A stretch of DNA of 64,000 nucleotides from Physcomitrium patens. Taxonomy: Eukaryota; Streptophyta; Bryopsida; Funariales; Funariaceae. A program made the translations under genes and the position numbers. Below are positions 62,101 to 64,000 of the stretch, piece by piece. The DNA lies in NCBI RefSeq assembly GCF_000002425.4, contig NC_037253.1:13102272-13166271 (forward strand), in the 5' to 3' direction. The notes beneath the pieces are model-generated. The model ran no database searches, was not told where the DNA came from, and worked only from the letters and a program-made list of their open reading frames with translations. Numbering within the stretch: the stretch's first letter is position 1; every line of letters begins with the position of its first letter.

Positions 62101-64000
62101 CACCTTTTTGAGAATTGTAAGTCTTATCTTACTATCTTTAATTGCAGCTTATTAACTATCACACTCACTATGCTTGTAGTTTGAATTGTCACACCATATA
62201 CATTTTTCTATAAATCCTTTTGAGCTTTGAATTTTCTTTGATGAACTTGCCATTTGGGATTTCTTCAACTTAGTCATTTCTACCCTCAAATCATGTATGC
62301 CCTTCATCAATTTTTGAAGAGTGTTGTTTTTAACAGTCTTAATTATTTTTTGATGTAGCACTAGATTTTAGAATGTAAGCACTGGCTCTAGCCTTGATAT
62401 TGAACCTTGAGTCCTAAACTTTTGTTGTTTAGCCAAAAGTTCCACTATCTTTCTTATTAATCTTCAATTATTCATAAAATCACTTGTAAATAACTTATCT
62501 GCTAGATAAAAGAGTAACTTGTTCTCCAAATATTCATTAGTTATATACAAGAATAATCCAATTTTTTTTCTTTTCAAGAGCTACTTCTCTTGACATAATA
62601 ATTACTCAAACTTAGTTTCAAAGTCCTTGATTAATTCATTTAGAGCCATTTGATTGCCTAGCCTTTATTCAATCCATTCCAAAAAGGTTTATTTTATCAT
62701 TCTCTCAAAATCTTCTACAAAAAATTTATCTTTTAAGAGTTTTTTAATTTTCTTCTATGATATAGCCTTAGTATATAACTCCTATATTATTTCTCTAATT
62801 TCTAGTATCATTACTAAATCAAAAGTAGTAATCATTTTCATTTCTAAAATTTGATGTACTTCCATTTTACATGTGTAAATCTTTAGAAACTTACCAATGT
62901 CCCTTCTATCAAATCTTCTAACCTTATTCACTACTACTTATAAAGCTTTGGAGGTATTTCTATGCTTTCTATGCACTTGTTGCTTCTCTCCTATAAATTG
63001 AGCATATACAAGTAATAAATTATAAACATCCATCCTATATAGTAATACTAATCCTATGATTTGAACTTCTATTTTGACTTGTTGAAAAATATCGTGCCTT
63101 AAAGCTCTTTCAATAGAAGCATAATATGTGGGGATAGAAAGAATTTGGCTTAAGAAAGCACTGAACTTTTGATTATCACTAATTACTCAATCAAGTCTCA
63201 AGATAGTAAAGTACTAAGTTTATATATAAAATTATTCCTATAGGAGTAATTAAATCAATACATAAGTCCTAAGTACCAAAGATCATCCATAGTGTGAAAA
63301 AAATATTCTAAAACCTTATATATTCTTAAGGTGAAATTTTTACAAACTTCAACAAATTATACCTTATGATTGGACTATCCAAAAAAACTAAATTTTTATA
63401 TGAAGTATTAATGTACTTTAAAAAACTACCATAATAAATTTCAACTACAAATTCATTATGGTCCTTGAGATATCATCAAAATCCTACCAGTAGCTTCAAA
63501 CTTTTATTTACATATATCTATATGAAATTTCTTTATATCTCATAAACTAAGAATTCAAATACTACAAAATTTTATATATAGTTTTTTAACCTAATAATTC
63601 ACAATTTTAGAAATTTTGAGCCAAAAACTCATTTAGATACTAAAGATATGGCTCCAACCATCACTATCAACAAAACGATTCATTTACTACTTTTGAATTA
63701 TATATGTTGTCTTCAACTCTCTATAACTCCTTTATATAAACTTCAAATATAATAAATCTTTTTCAAAAGACATAGGTCTTAAAATTTTCCTTATGGCCGC
63801 ATCTTTTGATTTCCAAAATTTGTCATATAATTCCTTGTATCTTCAAAAGAGCAACAATATATCGTAAAAAGATACCTTAACTTCTAATGGCTATAACTTC
63901 ATCATTCTAATTTCAAACCTTCTAAAATTTATGCAAAAATTATAGCCTAAATCCTAAACCTTATGACTCTTAGTTTTGATATTCAAATGCCCCTCTTGAA
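59151..64000 (-). mobile_element. Decayed second-family Ty3/gypsy element, truncated
   Basis: Minus-strand order from the right edge: leader or LTR at about 63.2-64 kb (homologous to 51.4-52.7 kb), gag at 61.7-63.1 kb with a zinc-knuckle-like CIWCDNSNYKHSEC, protease near 61.14-61.08 kb (PILALIDDRSEINIM), the linker before RT at 60676-60252, and RT at 60146-59327 (IGCMDPIIVVPIVIFT; DLMKMCTLPQCATN; palm motif FLNDVLIKK with the first catalytic Asp replaced by Asn). RT is cut at 59151 by the chromovirus LTR. Stops are frequent. It is distinct from the chromovirus family and has no chromodomain in view. Confidence 0.75.

Overview
The window is nuclear DNA of a land plant, most likely a moss (a Physcomitrium-like genome is my best guess). 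The grounds are two plant-specific gene families with plant-type GT-AG introns (an ERECTA-type LRR receptor kinase and an NPH3/BTB protein), AT-rich intergenic DNA, and chromodomain Ty3/gypsy elements resembling the fungal Tf1/Tcn1 type known from mosses. The species is inferred, not proven.

Layout. 1-6.3 kb: AT-rich DNA and a badly decayed minus-strand Ty3/gypsy copy. 6.3-13.2 kb: no supported protein gene; simple-sequence-rich islands, a tRNA-Ala-like relic and a small foldback repeat. 13.2-23.7 kb: leader and 28 exons of an ERECTA-like receptor kinase on the plus strand, with one damaged LRR exon and a one-base frameshift in the kinase. 24.9-29.2 kb: a complete seven-exon NPH3-family gene on the minus strand, convergent with the kinase gene. 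29.2-34.4 kb: non-coding, AT-rich and simple-repeat DNA.

34.4-64 kb is a nest of LTR retrotransposons. An old chromovirus copy (5' LTR at 34384) is split inside its protease/RT region by a younger relative at 36761-49384, flanked by the duplication TACGT. That younger element was itself hit by a second copy in opposite orientation (duplication GATGG) inside a small extra ORF downstream of pol. The segment between the two internal regions then flipped, giving an inverted repeat with arms of about 5.5 kb. LTR sequence variants, target duplications and junctions all support this order. Beyond it lie the rest of the old copy, an LTR-like piece of a second family, two fused decayed minus-strand chromovirus pieces, and a minus-strand gypsy element of the second family that runs off the window.

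The chromovirus family has three notable features. Its PBS matches no tRNA that I recognise but is an exact 11-nt complement of the predicted first 11 nt of its own transcript (Tf1-style self-priming). It carries a 140-codon accessory ORF between pol and the 3' LTR. Its U3 contains heat-shock-element-like TTC/GAA arrays. All copies seen here are broken by stops or frameshifts, many of them C-to-T changes.
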